Assembly: GCA_036389315.1 (NCBI GenBank)
Contig: DASVQF010000004.1
Span: 88,053 to 152,052, forward strand
DNA from: DASQYE01 sp036389315
Lineage (GTDB): Bacteria > Acidobacteriota > Blastocatellia > Pyrinomonadales > Pyrinomonadaceae
Direction: 5' to 3'
DNA length: 64,000 nt
A program made the translations under genes and the position numbers. Positions 52,414 through 64,000 of the stretch are shown piece after piece (position 1 is the first letter of the stretch; every line of letters starts with the position of its first letter). The notes under the pieces are model-generated. The model worked only from the letters and a program-made list of their open reading frames with translations, was not told where the DNA came from and made no database searches.

Positions 52414-52830
52414 CAAGTATGCGTTGAAGCGTGTGCGGTCTGTGTCGCTCATCTCTGTGATGCGCGCGCCGATGAGGTAGCCGGTCTCGGCTTCGCTCTC
52501 GTCTAGCTGTTCGTAGCGCACGGGGGAGACCTGTAAGAGGATGGGCCCCTGCGGGTGATCGAGCGTGACGAGCAGGCGGCGTCCTTCGCCTGTCAGATAA
52601 TGTTCCCCCGCCCGGATGGTCGGCACGATCAGGGCCAGGCCCGTCTGGCTGAGGTCGCGCGTGTGGCCTTCGACCTTTAAGGGGCGACGAGACAGCGCGC
52701 GCTCGGCGCTCGATTTCACGCCGAGCAGCGAGATTTGAACGCTCAGGCGTACACGGTAGCGACGTGCGCGGCGGCGATTGCCGGCCACTGTTCGCAAACG
52801 CGCGATGATAGAACGCAGCAATTCTGGCAT
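52390..52830 (-). CDS. PilZ-domain protein
   Basis: A 146-residue protein with the c-di-GMP-binding signature: RRARRYRVRL (RxxxR) and HTRDLSQTGLAL ([D/N]xSxxG), and a six-strand barrel. It could be an effector for the c-di-GMP enzyme at 40221, perhaps on motility or polysaccharide. The last six residues and stop are encoded by the palindromic array. Confidence 0.85.
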   Translation of the reverse strand: MPELLRSIIARLRTVAGNRRRARRYRVRLSVQISLLGVKSSAERALSRRPLKVEGHTRDLSQTGLALIVPTIRAGEHYLTGEGRRLLVTLDHPQGPILLQVSPVRYEQLDESEAETGYLIGARITEMSDTDRTRFNAYLEGMRNEG

Positions 52831-52958
52831 TTCGCCTCAAAGCCTCGGAGAGATTCTTTAACTCGCGAGAGGATTGCCAGGAGCAAGTGAGGGGAGAGAG
52901 AAAAACTTTCCTGAGCGAAGGGACACGGCAGACGCCTCTCCCTTCGCTCTCCGGAGAA

Positions 52959-54914
52959 TTACTGCGCGACGGGCGCGACCAAATCCAAATCCTTGCGCTC
53001 GCCCGCCTGCAAAGAGAGGCTCGGCGCGCGCTCGGCCAGCGCCCTTAGAGCCTCTTCATTGGAGGGTGGCCGACCCGCCCAGACGACTGCCCTGTATTCG
53101 CCTGGGCCCGCCGCGATTATAAACCGGCCATCGCTTCCGGTCACTGCAATTAAACGTCCGCGCCCCATTGGCCCAAAGTTTCCTGAAGCGGGAACGAGAA
53201 AGACCGTGGCTCCCTGCTTAGGCGTTCCGTCCTCGGAGACGACGCGCCCCGTGAGCGTGGCGACATTTGAAGAGAGCACTATCTGCACGCCGCTGATCTC
53301 CGTCCCGTCCGAGATCACCGGCGGCTCTCGCTGTATGTCCACGCCGTTCGCCGTGATTGATTTGACGTAGAGGCGCTGCGGCGCAGAGATGATGACATTC
53401 AGAGAGAGCGGGCCCTCCGGCACACCGCTGAGTGTGAAGTTGCCTTGCGGGTCTGGGCGGACGAAGGCGCTCGGGCGACGCTCGCCCGCCCGCATCTGCG
53501 AAGTGATGATGAGCCTCGCGGGAATCTGGCCCTCGCCTTCGATTGTGACCGTCCCCGAAACACGCCCGCCTTCGGAGAGCCTGATCGCCAAGCCTTTAAC
53601 GTCGGAGCCCGCGACTGTCACGGCCTGCTGCTTCTCGACGAGCATTTGCGCCGCACCGACGCCCGGAGGCTCCGGCAACTGCGCCATCTCGCGCAGGCGA
53701 GGCGGAATCTCACGGCCGCCCGCCCCGCCCGCCCCTGCCATCATCACCGGGCGCGCACTCCGCACAGTGTTATCTCCTCCGACAGAGATCGTGTAATCGC
53801 CGTCCATCACCTGATCGAAAGAGAAGCGCCCTTCCCGATCGGTCTCCGTGATGCGGTCGTCCGTGCCCGTAGAGAAAGGCAAGTCCGCGTCTTCGCTCTG
53901 TCGCAGGCGCACGCGAAGGCCCGCGAGCGCGCGCTCGCTGCGGTTTGAAAGTGCAGTGCCGCTGACTGTGTAGGTGCTGCGCTTGACGAGAGTGATGTCG
54001 ATGTCGCTCAACTCCCGGTCGGCCGAGACGTGAATGGGCGTGGCGCTGCGGGCGCTGGTGGCCGAGGGGTAATAGGTGAGAATGAGCAGGCCGCCGTAGA
54101 CGCGCCCCTGCTTGTCTATGTAGCGCCTCTCCTGCAAGCGCGCGCTCAGGATGTAGTCGCCCGGCGGCAGCCCTGCGGCGCGATACGTGCCGTGCTCGTC
54201 CGTTATCACCGTCAGCCTGGTTGGGCCAATCCTGCGCCCGGCCGGCTCCGTCCGGCTCAGGAAAGTTAGCTGAGCATTGGCAGCGGGCTTTCCATCTTCG
54301 TAAAGGACGCGGCCAGAGACCTGTCCGCCTCCCCCGGCGCGCGCGACGCGCATCAAGACCTGCGCGTCCTGCTGTCCGTCCAGGGAAACCTCTGCGACGC
54401 TGTTACCGCCGGCCACTTCGTTCCTCATTCTGGCCGCAGCGAAGGCCGCGTCGTCGGCCTGCGGGTCGCCGCTCGGCAAAGGCAGGGCGAAGGCTTGAGC
54501 CGAGATCATGGGAGCATCCTGCGGGGTGGCTATGACGTAGTATTCGCCTGCGGCGAGGTTCTCGAAGCGAAACTCACCGCGCTCGTTCGTCACGGTCGCA
54601 CCCATTGGGCCCTCTGCGCGCCGCGAAGAGATACGCACGCGCGCTCCCTTCACGGGCTCGTCCGTCCCTTCATAGAGGACGCGCCCCGCGAGGGTCGAAT
54701 GGCCCGGCACGGTGTTGCGCGACGCAGGGCCAGCGCCGCTTCCGACCGAGACGCGCTCTCTTTGCGTTCTTCCCCGTTGGGCCCTTACGCCGTGGGCCAG
54801 GAGAACGTTGACGAGGAGAAGCGCCAGGATGAGAGCGATGCTTTTCGACCGCGTAGTGCTGCCAGGAATTGAGAGAAGTCGGATTGGTTGCGAGGTATTC
54901 ATGCTCTTTCTCAC
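52959..54914 (-). CDS. secreted multi-domain carboxypeptidase-regulatory-like protein
   Basis: A 651-residue protein with a hydrophobic export segment (about residues 22-46, ALILALLLVNVLLAHG) and repeated beta-sandwich domains, each with GRVLYEGTDEPVKGARVR- or SGRVLYEDGKPAANAQL-type entry strands, FRFENLAAGEYYV, YRAAGLPPGDYILSA, FSFDQVMDGDYTISV and FTLSGVPEGPLSLNV turns. At least five such domains are visible. No protease or TonB-barrel follows. It may be a surface or periplasmic structural protein. It overlaps the upstream gene by 4 bp. Confidence 0.82.
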   Translation of the reverse strand: MRKSMNTSQPIRLLSIPGSTTRSKSIALILALLLVNVLLAHGVRAQRGRTQRERVSVGSGAGPASRNTVPGHSTLAGRVLYEGTDEPVKGARVRISSRRAEGPMGATVTNERGEFRFENLAAGEYYVIATPQDAPMISAQAFALPLPSGDPQADDAAFAAARMRNEVAGGNSVAEVSLDGQQDAQVLMRVARAGGGGQVSGRVLYEDGKPAANAQLTFLSRTEPAGRRIGPTRLTVITDEHGTYRAAGLPPGDYILSARLQERRYIDKQGRVYGGLLILTYYPSATSARSATPIHVSADRELSDIDITLVKRSTYTVSGTALSNRSERALAGLRVRLRQSEDADLPFSTGTDDRITETDREGRFSFDQVMDGDYTISVGGDNTVRSARPVMMAGAGGAGGREIPPRLREMAQLPEPPGVGAAQMLVEKQQAVTVAGSDVKGLAIRLSEGGRVSGTVTIEGEGQIPARLIITSQMRAGERRPSAFVRPDPQGNFTLSGVPEGPLSLNVIISAPQRLYVKSITANGVDIQREPPVISDGTEISGVQIVLSSNVATLTGRVVSEDGTPKQGATVFLVPASGNFGPMGRGRLIAVTGSDGRFIIAAGPGEYRAVVWAGRPPSNEEALRALAERAPSLSLQAGERKDLDLVAPVAQ

Positions 54915-55720
54915 TTGCCGGACGGAGGGTTCAAAGGCTTGCCGCCCGTGTCGCTGCTTCTGACGCCCGTCTTATCCAGGAAGAAGGAGAGGCGGCCCGT
55001 GCGTCCGTAGCGTGCGGGCTCGGCTCCCGCCGTAAAGCTCTTGGCGTCGGGGCCGAGCGTGATGTGAAAGCGATAGCCGGTTGATTCCGTCCCTTCGATG
55101 TCTTTCGGGATGAGGCCGGCCGAGATGAGCGCCTGTAGAGTGCCGTACTGTCCGTTGTGCTGCTGACTGTAGATCAACTGGGCGACGCTGATGCGCTGCA
55201 ACATGTTTTGAACTTCGGTGTGATGCGTCTGGATGCGCGCGGTGAAGAAGAAGTCCTTGCCACTGCGCTTGACTATGGCCTCGTTCTCCTTATCGCCGAT
55301 GATCCAGCCGCCGTTTCGGAGCATGAGCATCACGGCGTCGTCCTGCTGGGCCGAGCCCTGATCGTTATCCACCTTGATGAAGACTGTGGCCTTGTCGCCG
55401 CTGATCTGCTCGCCGCTGACCTGCACCTGTTCCGGCACGCCCGAGGCCATCTTCTCAAAGTCCGGCTGAAGGTCTGCGAACTCTTCCGCGCCGAGGCCGT
55501 CAATGGCCGGCTTGTAGATGGAGAGTGCAAACGCCTCGCGGAACTGTTTGAGGCGCAACAGGCGATAGAACTCGCGCACCGTCTCTGTCGGCGTGCGCTG
55601 CGGAGCATTCTGCGCCCCTCCGCCGCTCGCCCCCGCGACCGGCCCGAGCAGCAAAAGCGTCGCGGCGAGCACGAAAGCGGCGCGCAGACAAAAGGGTTTT
55701 CCCGTTCGAGTGTGCATCAA
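54911..55720 (-). CDS. secreted protein with DUF4864-like and pilin-like parts
   Basis: A 269-residue protein: signal peptide (AAFVLAATLLLLGPVAGAS), a domain starting TPTETVREFYRLLRLKQFREAF typical of NTF2-like/DUF4864 folds (about 40-150), and a C-terminal part (ISVAQLIYSQQHNGQYGTLQALISAGLI) like the globular end of type IV pilin-like proteins. Translationally coupled to the next gene (4-bp overlap). Function unknown. Confidence 0.7.
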   Translation of the reverse strand: MMHTRTGKPFCLRAAFVLAATLLLLGPVAGASGGGAQNAPQRTPTETVREFYRLLRLKQFREAFALSIYKPAIDGLGAEEFADLQPDFEKMASGVPEQVQVSGEQISGDKATVFIKVDNDQGSAQQDDAVMLMLRNGGWIIGDKENEAIVKRSGKDFFFTARIQTHHTEVQNMLQRISVAQLIYSQQHNGQYGTLQALISAGLIPKDIEGTESTGYRFHITLGPDAKSFTAGAEPARYGRTGRLSFFLDKTGVRSSDTGGKPLNPPSGK

Positions 55721-55810
55721 TGTTTCTAATCCTTCGGCGTGACGAAATTGAGGTGCGCCTCAACTATAGAGGCTATAGAAGTGTAAATGGTTGGCCGCAG
55801 AAAAGGCAAA

Positions 55811-55886
55811 GGGATGAGGGATGAGGGATGAAAGGAAGCTTCCCAAGCTTGAATGCTTTCTCATTCATCCCTCCGCCCTCATCCCT
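55811..55886. repeat. palindromic heptamer array (GGGATGA type)
   Basis: Three GGGATGA units (55811-55831) followed, after the loop AAGCTTCCCAAGCTT, by CATTCATCCCT...CTCATCCCT. It lies between two leftward genes and just after the OPT transporter stop. Confidence 0.75.
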
Positions 55887-55891
55887 GCTTT

Positions 55892-58318
<2,427 letters not shown>

Positions 58319-58411
58319 CAGGAAATGACCTCCGACACAATTTTTACGAATTGGGGAGCGAGTGGGGTTTTACGGGCCTCTACTTTACCGCGCTCGGGCG
58401 CGCTAGAGCAA

Positions 58412-58496
58412 GGTAAAAGGCTAAAGAAAAAAGGGTAAAAGTGAAGAAGCTTTGACGGCTTTTCTCACTTTCACCTTTGACCTTTTTCCTTTGGCC
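58412..58496. repeat. imperfect palindromic A/G-rich heptamer array
   Basis: AGGTAAAAGGCTAAAGAAAA... on the left is an imperfect reverse complement of ...CTTTCACCTTTGACCTTTTTCC on the right, joined by GAAGC/GCTTTTC. Same layout as the other arrays but with a different unit (approximately GGTAAAA). It lies in the divergent region between the OPT and M14 genes. Confidence 0.6.
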
Positions 58497-58564
58497 TCTC
58501 TTGGATTACACTTCACCGCGACATTCCCCTTGTTCAGTCTCAATTCGACGGAGTCCTGATACGC

Positions 58565-60940
58565 ATGTATAAACGAGCCCTGGCGGCCGCGCTTCCAGCC
58601 ATCCTGCTTTTCTTCTCCTGCCTGACGGCTGCGAGGGCCGTTGCGGCTGCGAGCGTGCCAGCGCCCGAAGAGGTCTTGGGGTTTCGTCCGGGCAACGACC
58701 GGCGGCTGGCGAGCTGGACGAGCGTCGTCGAATACTTTCGCCGCCTGGACGCTGCGAGCGACCGTGTGAAGTTTGAAGAGCTGGGGCGGACGACTTTGAA
58801 CGCGCCGTTTGTGATGGCGACCATCAGCGCGCCCGACAGCCTCGCGCGCCTGGATGAATACAGGGCTATTCAGGATCAGCTCGCAGACCCGCGACGGCTT
58901 GGGCAGAGCGCCGACGCGCGCGCCGCCCGGCTCGTCGCGCGCGGCAAGACCGTAGTCCTCATCACCTGCGGCGTGCACTCCACTGAGGTCGGCTCGTATC
59001 TCTCCTCAATGCTCATAGCGCACCGCCTGGCCTCGTCCGACGAGCCCGAAGTACAGGAGATTCTTCGCAACACCATCATCCTCCTAGTCCCATCGCTCAA
59101 CCCCGACGGCGTTGACATAGTCAAGGCTTGGTACGACCGCACGCTCGGCACGCCTTATGAAGGCACAGACCCGCCCGTGCTCTATCACAAGTACGTGGGC
59201 CACGACGACAACCGCGACTGGTACGCCTTCACACAGGTCGAGACGCAGTTGACGGTAGACAAGATTCATAACGTCTGGCATCCGCAGATCGTCCACGACA
59301 TACACCAGCAGGGCCAGTACGGCTCAAGGCTTTTCCTGCCGCCCTACATGCAGCCGGTCGAGCCCAACGTCCCGCGCCAGCTCGTCGCGGGCTACACGGA
59401 GCTGGGCAACGCGATGGCGGCGGATTTGCGCGCACGAGGGTTTCAGGGCATCACGACCAACTCGACCTACGACGCCTGGACGCCTGCGCGCGCCTACTCG
59501 CACTATCACGGCGGCGTCCGCATTCTTTCCGAGACGGCTTCGGCCAAGCTCGCCACGCCCATCAGTGTTAAGTTCGAGGAGCTGCGCTCGCGTGAGGGCT
59601 ATGACCCGCAGAAAGAGTCCGCGAACTTCGGCCCAGTCTGGCGCGGAGGCCAGTGGCGCGTGCGCGACATCACCACCTACATGACGACAGCAGCCTTCTC
59701 GCTCATGCGCCACGCCGCACAGAATCGCGCCGCGTGGCTCAAGAGATTTTATGAAGTGGGAAGAGAGGCCGTGCGACCGCGCAAGGGCGGCGAGCTGTTC
59801 GCTTTTATCCTTCCGCCTTCGCAGAACCGTGGGGCGCTTCTAGCAATCCTGCGGCGCGGCGGCGTAAAGTTAGACCACGCGAGCGAATTCGCTTTCAACG
59901 GCACGCGCTATCCCAGGAACACCGTCGTCGTCCCATTGGCCCAACCGTACGGCGGCTTCGCCAAGGCGCTCTTGGAGAGACAGCAGTACCCTAACCTGCG
60001 CGACCGAGAAGGTAATCCGCAGGCCCCTTACGATGTCACGGCGCACACGCTCTCGCTCCTCATGGGCGTTGACGTTCGTGCAGCCTACAGCCCGTTCAAG
60101 TACCGCGCCTTCGCCGGCAGTCCTGACGCGGAGGATGTCCAGGTAAGTCTAGACCCTAAGCTGGCGCTCTATAAATCTCATGTCCCGTCTATGGATGAAG
60201 GCTGGACGCGCTGGATTCTTGAGAATTACGGGCCCAGCAATTCCGCTTCGCCCGGCAGGGTGACTCGCAACGGAAACGTGCGATACACCTCTGTGGAGGA
60301 TAAAGAGATTCGGGCCGGGGGCTTGCGCGCCCGCTATAACGCGATCATCATCCCGGATCAATTGCCGCGCACAATCCTCGACGGGCACAAAGCGGGCACG
60401 ATGCCCGAAGAATTGACCGGAGGGCTCGGCGCGGAAGGCGTGCGCGCCTTGCGCGAGTTCGTCGAACAGGGCGGGACACTCATCTGCTTGAACAGGGCTT
60501 CGGACTTCGCCATCGAGCAGTTGAGCCTGCCCGTCCGAGACGTGACCGAGGGCTTGAAGGAGACTGAGTTCTACGTGCCCGGCTCCATCCTGCGCACGGA
60601 ACTGGACACGACGCACCCAGTAGCCGCCGGGATGCCTGCGGAGTCAATCGCCTGGGCGGAGGATTCGCCCGTCTTCGAGATCAAGAGCGACCCCGTGGCG
60701 CTCCAGCGCGTACGCATCATCGCGCGCTATCCGAGGAACTCTAACCCGCTGCTCTCGGGCTGGCTGCTCGGCGACGAGCGCATTCGCGGTAAAGCCGCCC
60801 TCGTCGAAGTCGGCCTCGGTCGTGGCCGCATCTATCTCTTCGGCTTCCGCCCGCAGTACAGGGCCCAATCGCTCGCCACCTACCCCCTGCTCTTCAACGC
60901 CATCGAGCAGGCGGCGGTAAGCGCCGGGCGAAGTGAGTAA
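58565..60940 (+). CDS. M14-family zinc carboxypeptidase-like protein
   Basis: A 791-residue exported peptidase. Signal peptide at residues 1-26; zinc site GVHSTEVG (HxxE) near 138, NPDGVDIVKAWYDRT, and DIHQQGQYGS (third ligand). The second half (about 400-790) contains a glutamine-amidotransferase-like domain (FVEQGGTLICLNRASDFAI) and ends in a basic strand. Acts on peptides in the envelope. A short leftward overlap with other frames is without meaning. Confidence 0.88.
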   Translation: MYKRALAAALPAILLFFSCLTAARAVAAASVPAPEEVLGFRPGNDRRLASWTSVVEYFRRLDAASDRVKFEELGRTTLNAPFVMATISAPDSLARLDEYRAIQDQLADPRRLGQSADARAARLVARGKTVVLITCGVHSTEVGSYLSSMLIAHRLASSDEPEVQEILRNTIILLVPSLNPDGVDIVKAWYDRTLGTPYEGTDPPVLYHKYVGHDDNRDWYAFTQVETQLTVDKIHNVWHPQIVHDIHQQGQYGSRLFLPPYMQPVEPNVPRQLVAGYTELGNAMAADLRARGFQGITTNSTYDAWTPARAYSHYHGGVRILSETASAKLATPISVKFEELRSREGYDPQKESANFGPVWRGGQWRVRDITTYMTTAAFSLMRHAAQNRAAWLKRFYEVGREAVRPRKGGELFAFILPPSQNRGALLAILRRGGVKLDHASEFAFNGTRYPRNTVVVPLAQPYGGFAKALLERQQYPNLRDREGNPQAPYDVTAHTLSLLMGVDVRAAYSPFKYRAFAGSPDAEDVQVSLDPKLALYKSHVPSMDEGWTRWILENYGPSNSASPGRVTRNGNVRYTSVEDKEIRAGGLRARYNAIIIPDQLPRTILDGHKAGTMPEELTGGLGAEGVRALREFVEQGGTLICLNRASDFAIEQLSLPVRDVTEGLKETEFYVPGSILRTELDTTHPVAAGMPAESIAWAEDSPVFEIKSDPVALQRVRIIARYPRNSNPLLSGWLLGDERIRGKAALVEVGLGRGRIYLFGFRPQYRAQSLATYPLLFNAIEQAAVSAGRSE

Positions 60941-61068
60941 CGGCCTTCATCCGGCGCTACGAAAAAATAAACATTCGGGGCGGCCTTGTCGTATAATGTG
61001 CTTTGGGTGGACGCCCGGCAGAAGTGCGTAAAACTTGGAAAGCCGTCGCACAGGCGTTCAGGGCCAAA

Positions 61069-61767
61069 ATGGTCACGCTTCTCATCACCTCGTTTCTCCT
61101 GCTTGCTGCAATCTCTTTCGCTATTTATTGCTGGCAACGCATTTCGTCTCATGAAACGTCCGAGCGCGCTTTACCGCCGCCGCCACCACCCGCTCGCGGT
61201 CTCTTCAGCGATCAGGATACAGATACGGCCCGCGCCCTGGAGGCGGAAGAGGGGCGTAAAGCTCTGGAAGAGAAGCGCGCGAGGCTCCTCGGCAGGGCCG
61301 CGCAGGGCGACAGGGCGGCGCTTCAGGAATCAAGCGAAGACCCGGAGTTATACGACGAAATTCTGGCTGCTTTCATCGAGCGCGCCGACGATTATCAGAA
61401 ACTATTCGCGCTCGTCTCTTTCATTAAGCGCAGCGAACACTTAAGGGTCAATGCGCGCCTCGCCGAGAGGTTTCTGAACGCATGGCTGGCCGCGCCCGAG
61501 AGCCGCTCGCCTGCCATAGTCTTGCACCTGGCCGCATCGGCCGACAGCGCGCCCCTTTATCTGAGGGCCGCCGAAGCGGTCTTTGCCCTCTGGCAGGAGG
61601 GCCGTTTACAGAACATATCTGCGGAAGAGCTGCGCACGCTCTTTGACGGAGAGTACTGGCTGCTCTCCGCCGATTCCAGAAGCTCGGGCGCGGGCTTCGT
61701 CCTGAAACAAAAGCTGGCCCAGCTCAGGCTTGAGCTGGTCAAGGCATCACAAAAATCGCCTTTGTAG
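61069..61767 (+). CDS. single-span membrane protein, unknown
   Basis: A 232-residue protein started at ATG 61069, which places a transmembrane helix (LLITSFLLLAAISFAIYCW) right at the N-terminus; an ATG-like start at 61003 is possible. After a Pro-rich segment the rest is helical and charged (LEAEEGRKALEEKRARLLGR). A TATAAT at 60992-60997 may be its -10 box. The SPFH-protein gene follows after 42 bp and may be its partner. Confidence 0.65.
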   Translation: MVTLLITSFLLLAAISFAIYCWQRISSHETSERALPPPPPPARGLFSDQDTDTARALEAEEGRKALEEKRARLLGRAAQGDRAALQESSEDPELYDEILAAFIERADDYQKLFALVSFIKRSEHLRVNARLAERFLNAWLAAPESRSPAIVLHLAASADSAPLYLRAAEAVFALWQEGRLQNISAEELRTLFDGEYWLLSADSRSSGAGFVLKQKLAQLRLELVKASQKSPL

Positions 61768-61809
61768 TCGTCTCCCTAAACACTTCTTCCCCTTTGAGGA
61801 CTTTACGTC

Positions 61810-64000
61810 ATGGACAACATTGACCTATGGGCTTTGGCCCCGGTGCTCATCATTGCTTTCGTGCTCTTCATCGTGCTCGTGGTTATCCTGCGCCGCATAC
61901 TAGTGAACGTCGGCGCGAAAGAGATAGCCATTAAGGAGCGGCGCTATCTGGGCCACAAGATGCCTCCCGGACGCGTCGTCGCCACCGAAGGCGAAGTCGG
62001 CATTCAGGCCGATGTCCTGAAGCCCGGCCTGCACCTGATTAAGTATCCCTTCGAGCGCGTCGTCCATAAGGTTCCGCTGATAGAGATCGGCGCGGACGAG
62101 ATGGGCGTCATCGAAGCCGTGGACGGCGAGCCCATGCCGCCCGGACGCATCTTCGCGACAGACCGCGCGCAGAACGCGCATAACAATTTCCAAGACCCGA
62201 TTGCCTTCATCAAGCAGGGCGGCGTCAAAGGTATACAGATGCGTACGCTGCCCCCGGGCCTGTGGCCCATTCACCCCTACCTGTTCCGCGTCTCCGTGAC
62301 CAAATCAACGGTCATCCCGCAGGGCAAGGTCGGCGTGGTGACGGCCGCAGACGGCGCGCCGCTTGATCCCGGACGCCTGCTCGGCAAGGCTATAGACGGG
62401 CATCGCAACTACCAGGACGCCGAGCAGTTCATAGCCTCCGGCGGGCAGAAAGGGCCGCAGGTGGACATACTCACCCCGGGCACTTATCGCATCCTGACCA
62501 ACTCCGTTGACATTGGCAACACCAACCAGGTCAAGAACGGGCTCTTCTCCGTGCGGCTCTACGACGCGACCGTCATCAGCGAGAACCAGATCGGACTGGT
62601 CGAAGCCCTGGACGGCGCGCCCCTCGACCCGCGCGATTACGTCGCGCAGCCCGTTGACGGCCACGACAATTTTCAGGACGGCCACGAGTTCATAGGCCGT
62701 GGCGGACAGCGCGGGCCGCAGAAAGACATCCTTCTGCCCGGCACTTACTACATCAACCCGCTGCTCTTCAAAGTGATCCTTGAGGGCGCTAAGGAGGTCA
62801 AGCCGGGCGAGGTTGCGGTCATCGTCTCCAACGTCGGCAAAGACCCTTCGGACGAGGTGCGGCGCGAGATGGCCGCCAAGGTGCGCGAGCGTCTTGAGCG
62901 TGAAGAGAACGAACAGATCACGCAGGCTGCCGAGCGCCTGGACAAGCTCGCGGACGAATCACGCAGCGTCGAAGAGATTCAGCAGGACTTGATGTCTGGC
63001 GACCCGGCAGACCGTCGCCTGGACGAAGGCGCGCACGAAGCCTACGTCGTGCCTGAAGGCTATCGCGGCATACGAGAGACTGTTGTGGGCCCAGGGCGCT
63101 ACTACGTCAACACGCTGGCGATCACGCCCATCGTTATCCCGACCACTAACCAGACGGTCGAGTGGACGGCCGGAGAGGTGGCCAACACCTTCGACCCCTT
63201 CGAGGTCATCTCCAAAGACGGTTTCACCATGCAGTTGGAAGTGAGAGTCGTCTTTCGCGTCAAGCCGGAGGACGCGCCCTTCATGGTCGCCAAGATCGGC
63301 TCCATTGATAAATTGATCCAGAACGTGATGCACCCTTTGATCGACTCAATCTTCCGCAACCAGGCATCCGAATCTTCGGCGATGGCCTACTTGCAGAATC
63401 GCCACGAGGAACAGGAGCGCGCCGAGGCAAGGGTTCGCGCGCACCTCTTGAAGTACCACGTCGATGTCGTCAACGTTTTGATCTGCCACATTCACCTGCC
63501 CGCAGAACTCATGAAGACGCAGACCGAGAAGATTCTCGCCGAGCAGCGCCAGAACATGTTCGACGCGCAGCGCGAGGCCGAAGAGAAGCGCATCCAGCTT
63601 GAGAAGATCACGGCGCAGGCTAACAACCAGAAAGACCTGATGGCCGCGCACGTCGGCGTCGAGATCGCGGGCAAGCGCGCCGAGCAGCGCAAGGCCGAAG
63701 CCGAAGGCGAAGCGCACTACATCCTCTCGACGGGTCGCGCCGAAGCCGAGAAGGTGCGTCTGATGGGCGAAGCGCAGGGCGTGGCCTACCACGAACAGGT
63801 CAACGCCCTCGGCGCGCAGGGCGTCGCGCTCGTCGAAACCCTCAAGGTGATCGGCGAAAAGAATGTCCGCATCACGCCCGACGTGATGGCCTCGGGCGGC
63901 ACAGGCGACGGCGCAGGCAACATCGGCACGCTGCTCCTGCTCAATCTCTTCAAAGAGCGCTTGAACCTTCCGGGCGAGAACGGAGCGAAAGCGCCTGTCA
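61810..64000 (+). CDS. large SPFH/flotillin-like protein, 3'-truncated
   Basis: Open to the window end; 730 residues are seen. One transmembrane helix (LALAPVLIIAFVLFIVLVVI, about residues 6-28), then three repeats built around DGxPxxPGR, DGHxNFQD, FIxxGGQxGPQ and LxPGTYxI (about 95-330), an SPFH/Band-7 domain (about 400-560: EVISKDGFTMQLEVRVVFRV), and a long coiled coil (AEQRQNMFDAQREAEEKR, RAEQRKAEAEGEAHYI). The end before the cut, GNIGTLLLLNLFKERL, looks like the C-terminal cap of such proteins. It is likely an oligomeric membrane scaffold (YqiK/flotillin group) facing the cytoplasm or periplasm. GAGG lies about 10 bp before the ATG. Confidence 0.85.
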   Translation, partial: MDNIDLWALAPVLIIAFVLFIVLVVILRRILVNVGAKEIAIKERRYLGHKMPPGRVVATEGEVGIQADVLKPGLHLIKYPFERVVHKVPLIEIGADEMGVIEAVDGEPMPPGRIFATDRAQNAHNNFQDPIAFIKQGGVKGIQMRTLPPGLWPIHPYLFRVSVTKSTVIPQGKVGVVTAADGAPLDPGRLLGKAIDGHRNYQDAEQFIASGGQKGPQVDILTPGTYRILTNSVDIGNTNQVKNGLFSVRLYDATVISENQIGLVEALDGAPLDPRDYVAQPVDGHDNFQDGHEFIGRGGQRGPQKDILLPGTYYINPLLFKVILEGAKEVKPGEVAVIVSNVGKDPSDEVRREMAAKVRERLEREENEQITQAAERLDKLADESRSVEEIQQDLMSGDPADRRLDEGAHEAYVVPEGYRGIRETVVGPGRYYVNTLAITPIVIPTTNQTVEWTAGEVANTFDPFEVISKDGFTMQLEVRVVFRVKPEDAPFMVAKIGSIDKLIQNVMHPLIDSIFRNQASESSAMAYLQNRHEEQERAEARVRAHLLKYHVDVVNVLICHIHLPAELMKTQTEKILAEQRQNMFDAQREAEEKRIQLEKITAQANNQKDLMAAHVGVEIAGKRAEQRKAEAEGEAHYILSTGRAEAEKVRLMGEAQGVAYHEQVNALGAQGVALVETLKVIGEKNVRITPDVMASGGTGDGAGNIGTLLLLNLFKERLNLPGENGAKAPV

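Overview
The window is a GC-rich stretch (about 60 % or more by eye) of a bacterial chromosome. Its content suggests an Acidobacteriota-type genome (Blastocatellia/Pyrinomonadales-like): carboxypeptidase-regulatory-like secreted proteins, multihaem c-type cytochromes, HbpS/GlcG-like haem-binding protein, large TPR and PD40-propeller proteins. This assignment is inference from gene content; no rRNA or classical marker is present. No phage, conjugation or CRISPR genes were seen.

Layout. 1-8065: a redox block. An HbpS-like protein end, a secreted protein, two nonahaem cytochromes and a tetrahaem cytochrome run rightwards. They converge on a leftward pair: a protein with two cyclic-nucleotide-binding-like domains, Fe-S ferredoxin clusters and a membrane domain, and an FHA-transmembrane-heptahaem protein. 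8178-9673: an Ig-like gene remnant, dprA and a selenocysteine tRNA. 9797-16025: a catabolic operon with three crotonase-family proteins, an SDR, a RidA-like protein, an acyl-CoA dehydrogenase and a salicylyl-CoA-5-hydroxylase-like flavin monooxygenase. 16038-24988: a glycosyltransferase, a small unknown, an old-yellow-enzyme reductase, kynureninase, tryptophan 2,3-dioxygenase, a VanY-like peptidase, an aminobenzoate-CoA-ligase-like enzyme and a thioesterase. Together 9864-24988 reads as tryptophan -> kynurenine -> anthranilate -> anthraniloyl-CoA -> beta-oxidation-like breakdown. The monooxygenase and reductase halves, fused in known 2-aminobenzoyl-CoA monooxygenase/reductase, are separate genes here.

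24985-36382: an SGNH-like protein, a second Fe-S membrane protein ending in a cyclic-nucleotide-binding domain with a monohaem secreted partner, a nitrilase-family amidase, a DinB-like protein and a sigma54 two-component pair. 36468-40209: a lower-GC patch of small secreted proteins, two of them frame-disrupted, three similar 28-29 bp hairpins and several very short hydrophobic ORFs. 40221-58318: an HD-GYP/GGDEF protein, iron-permease-like protein, MFS transporter, TPR protein, S9 peptidase, LOG-like protein, PilZ protein, carboxypeptidase-regulatory-like protein and OPT peptide transporter. 58565-64000: M14 peptidase, a membrane-anchored protein and a large SPFH protein cut by the window end.

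Two genome-scale signals cut across these regions. First, palindromic arrays of degenerate 7-bp repeats sit between genes at eight or more places; the heptamers contain TGA, so a few consecutive units stop all three frames, and they supply the stop codons and last residues of several genes. Second, the octamer palindrome TGGGCCCA occurs about 18 times by eye against roughly two expected.
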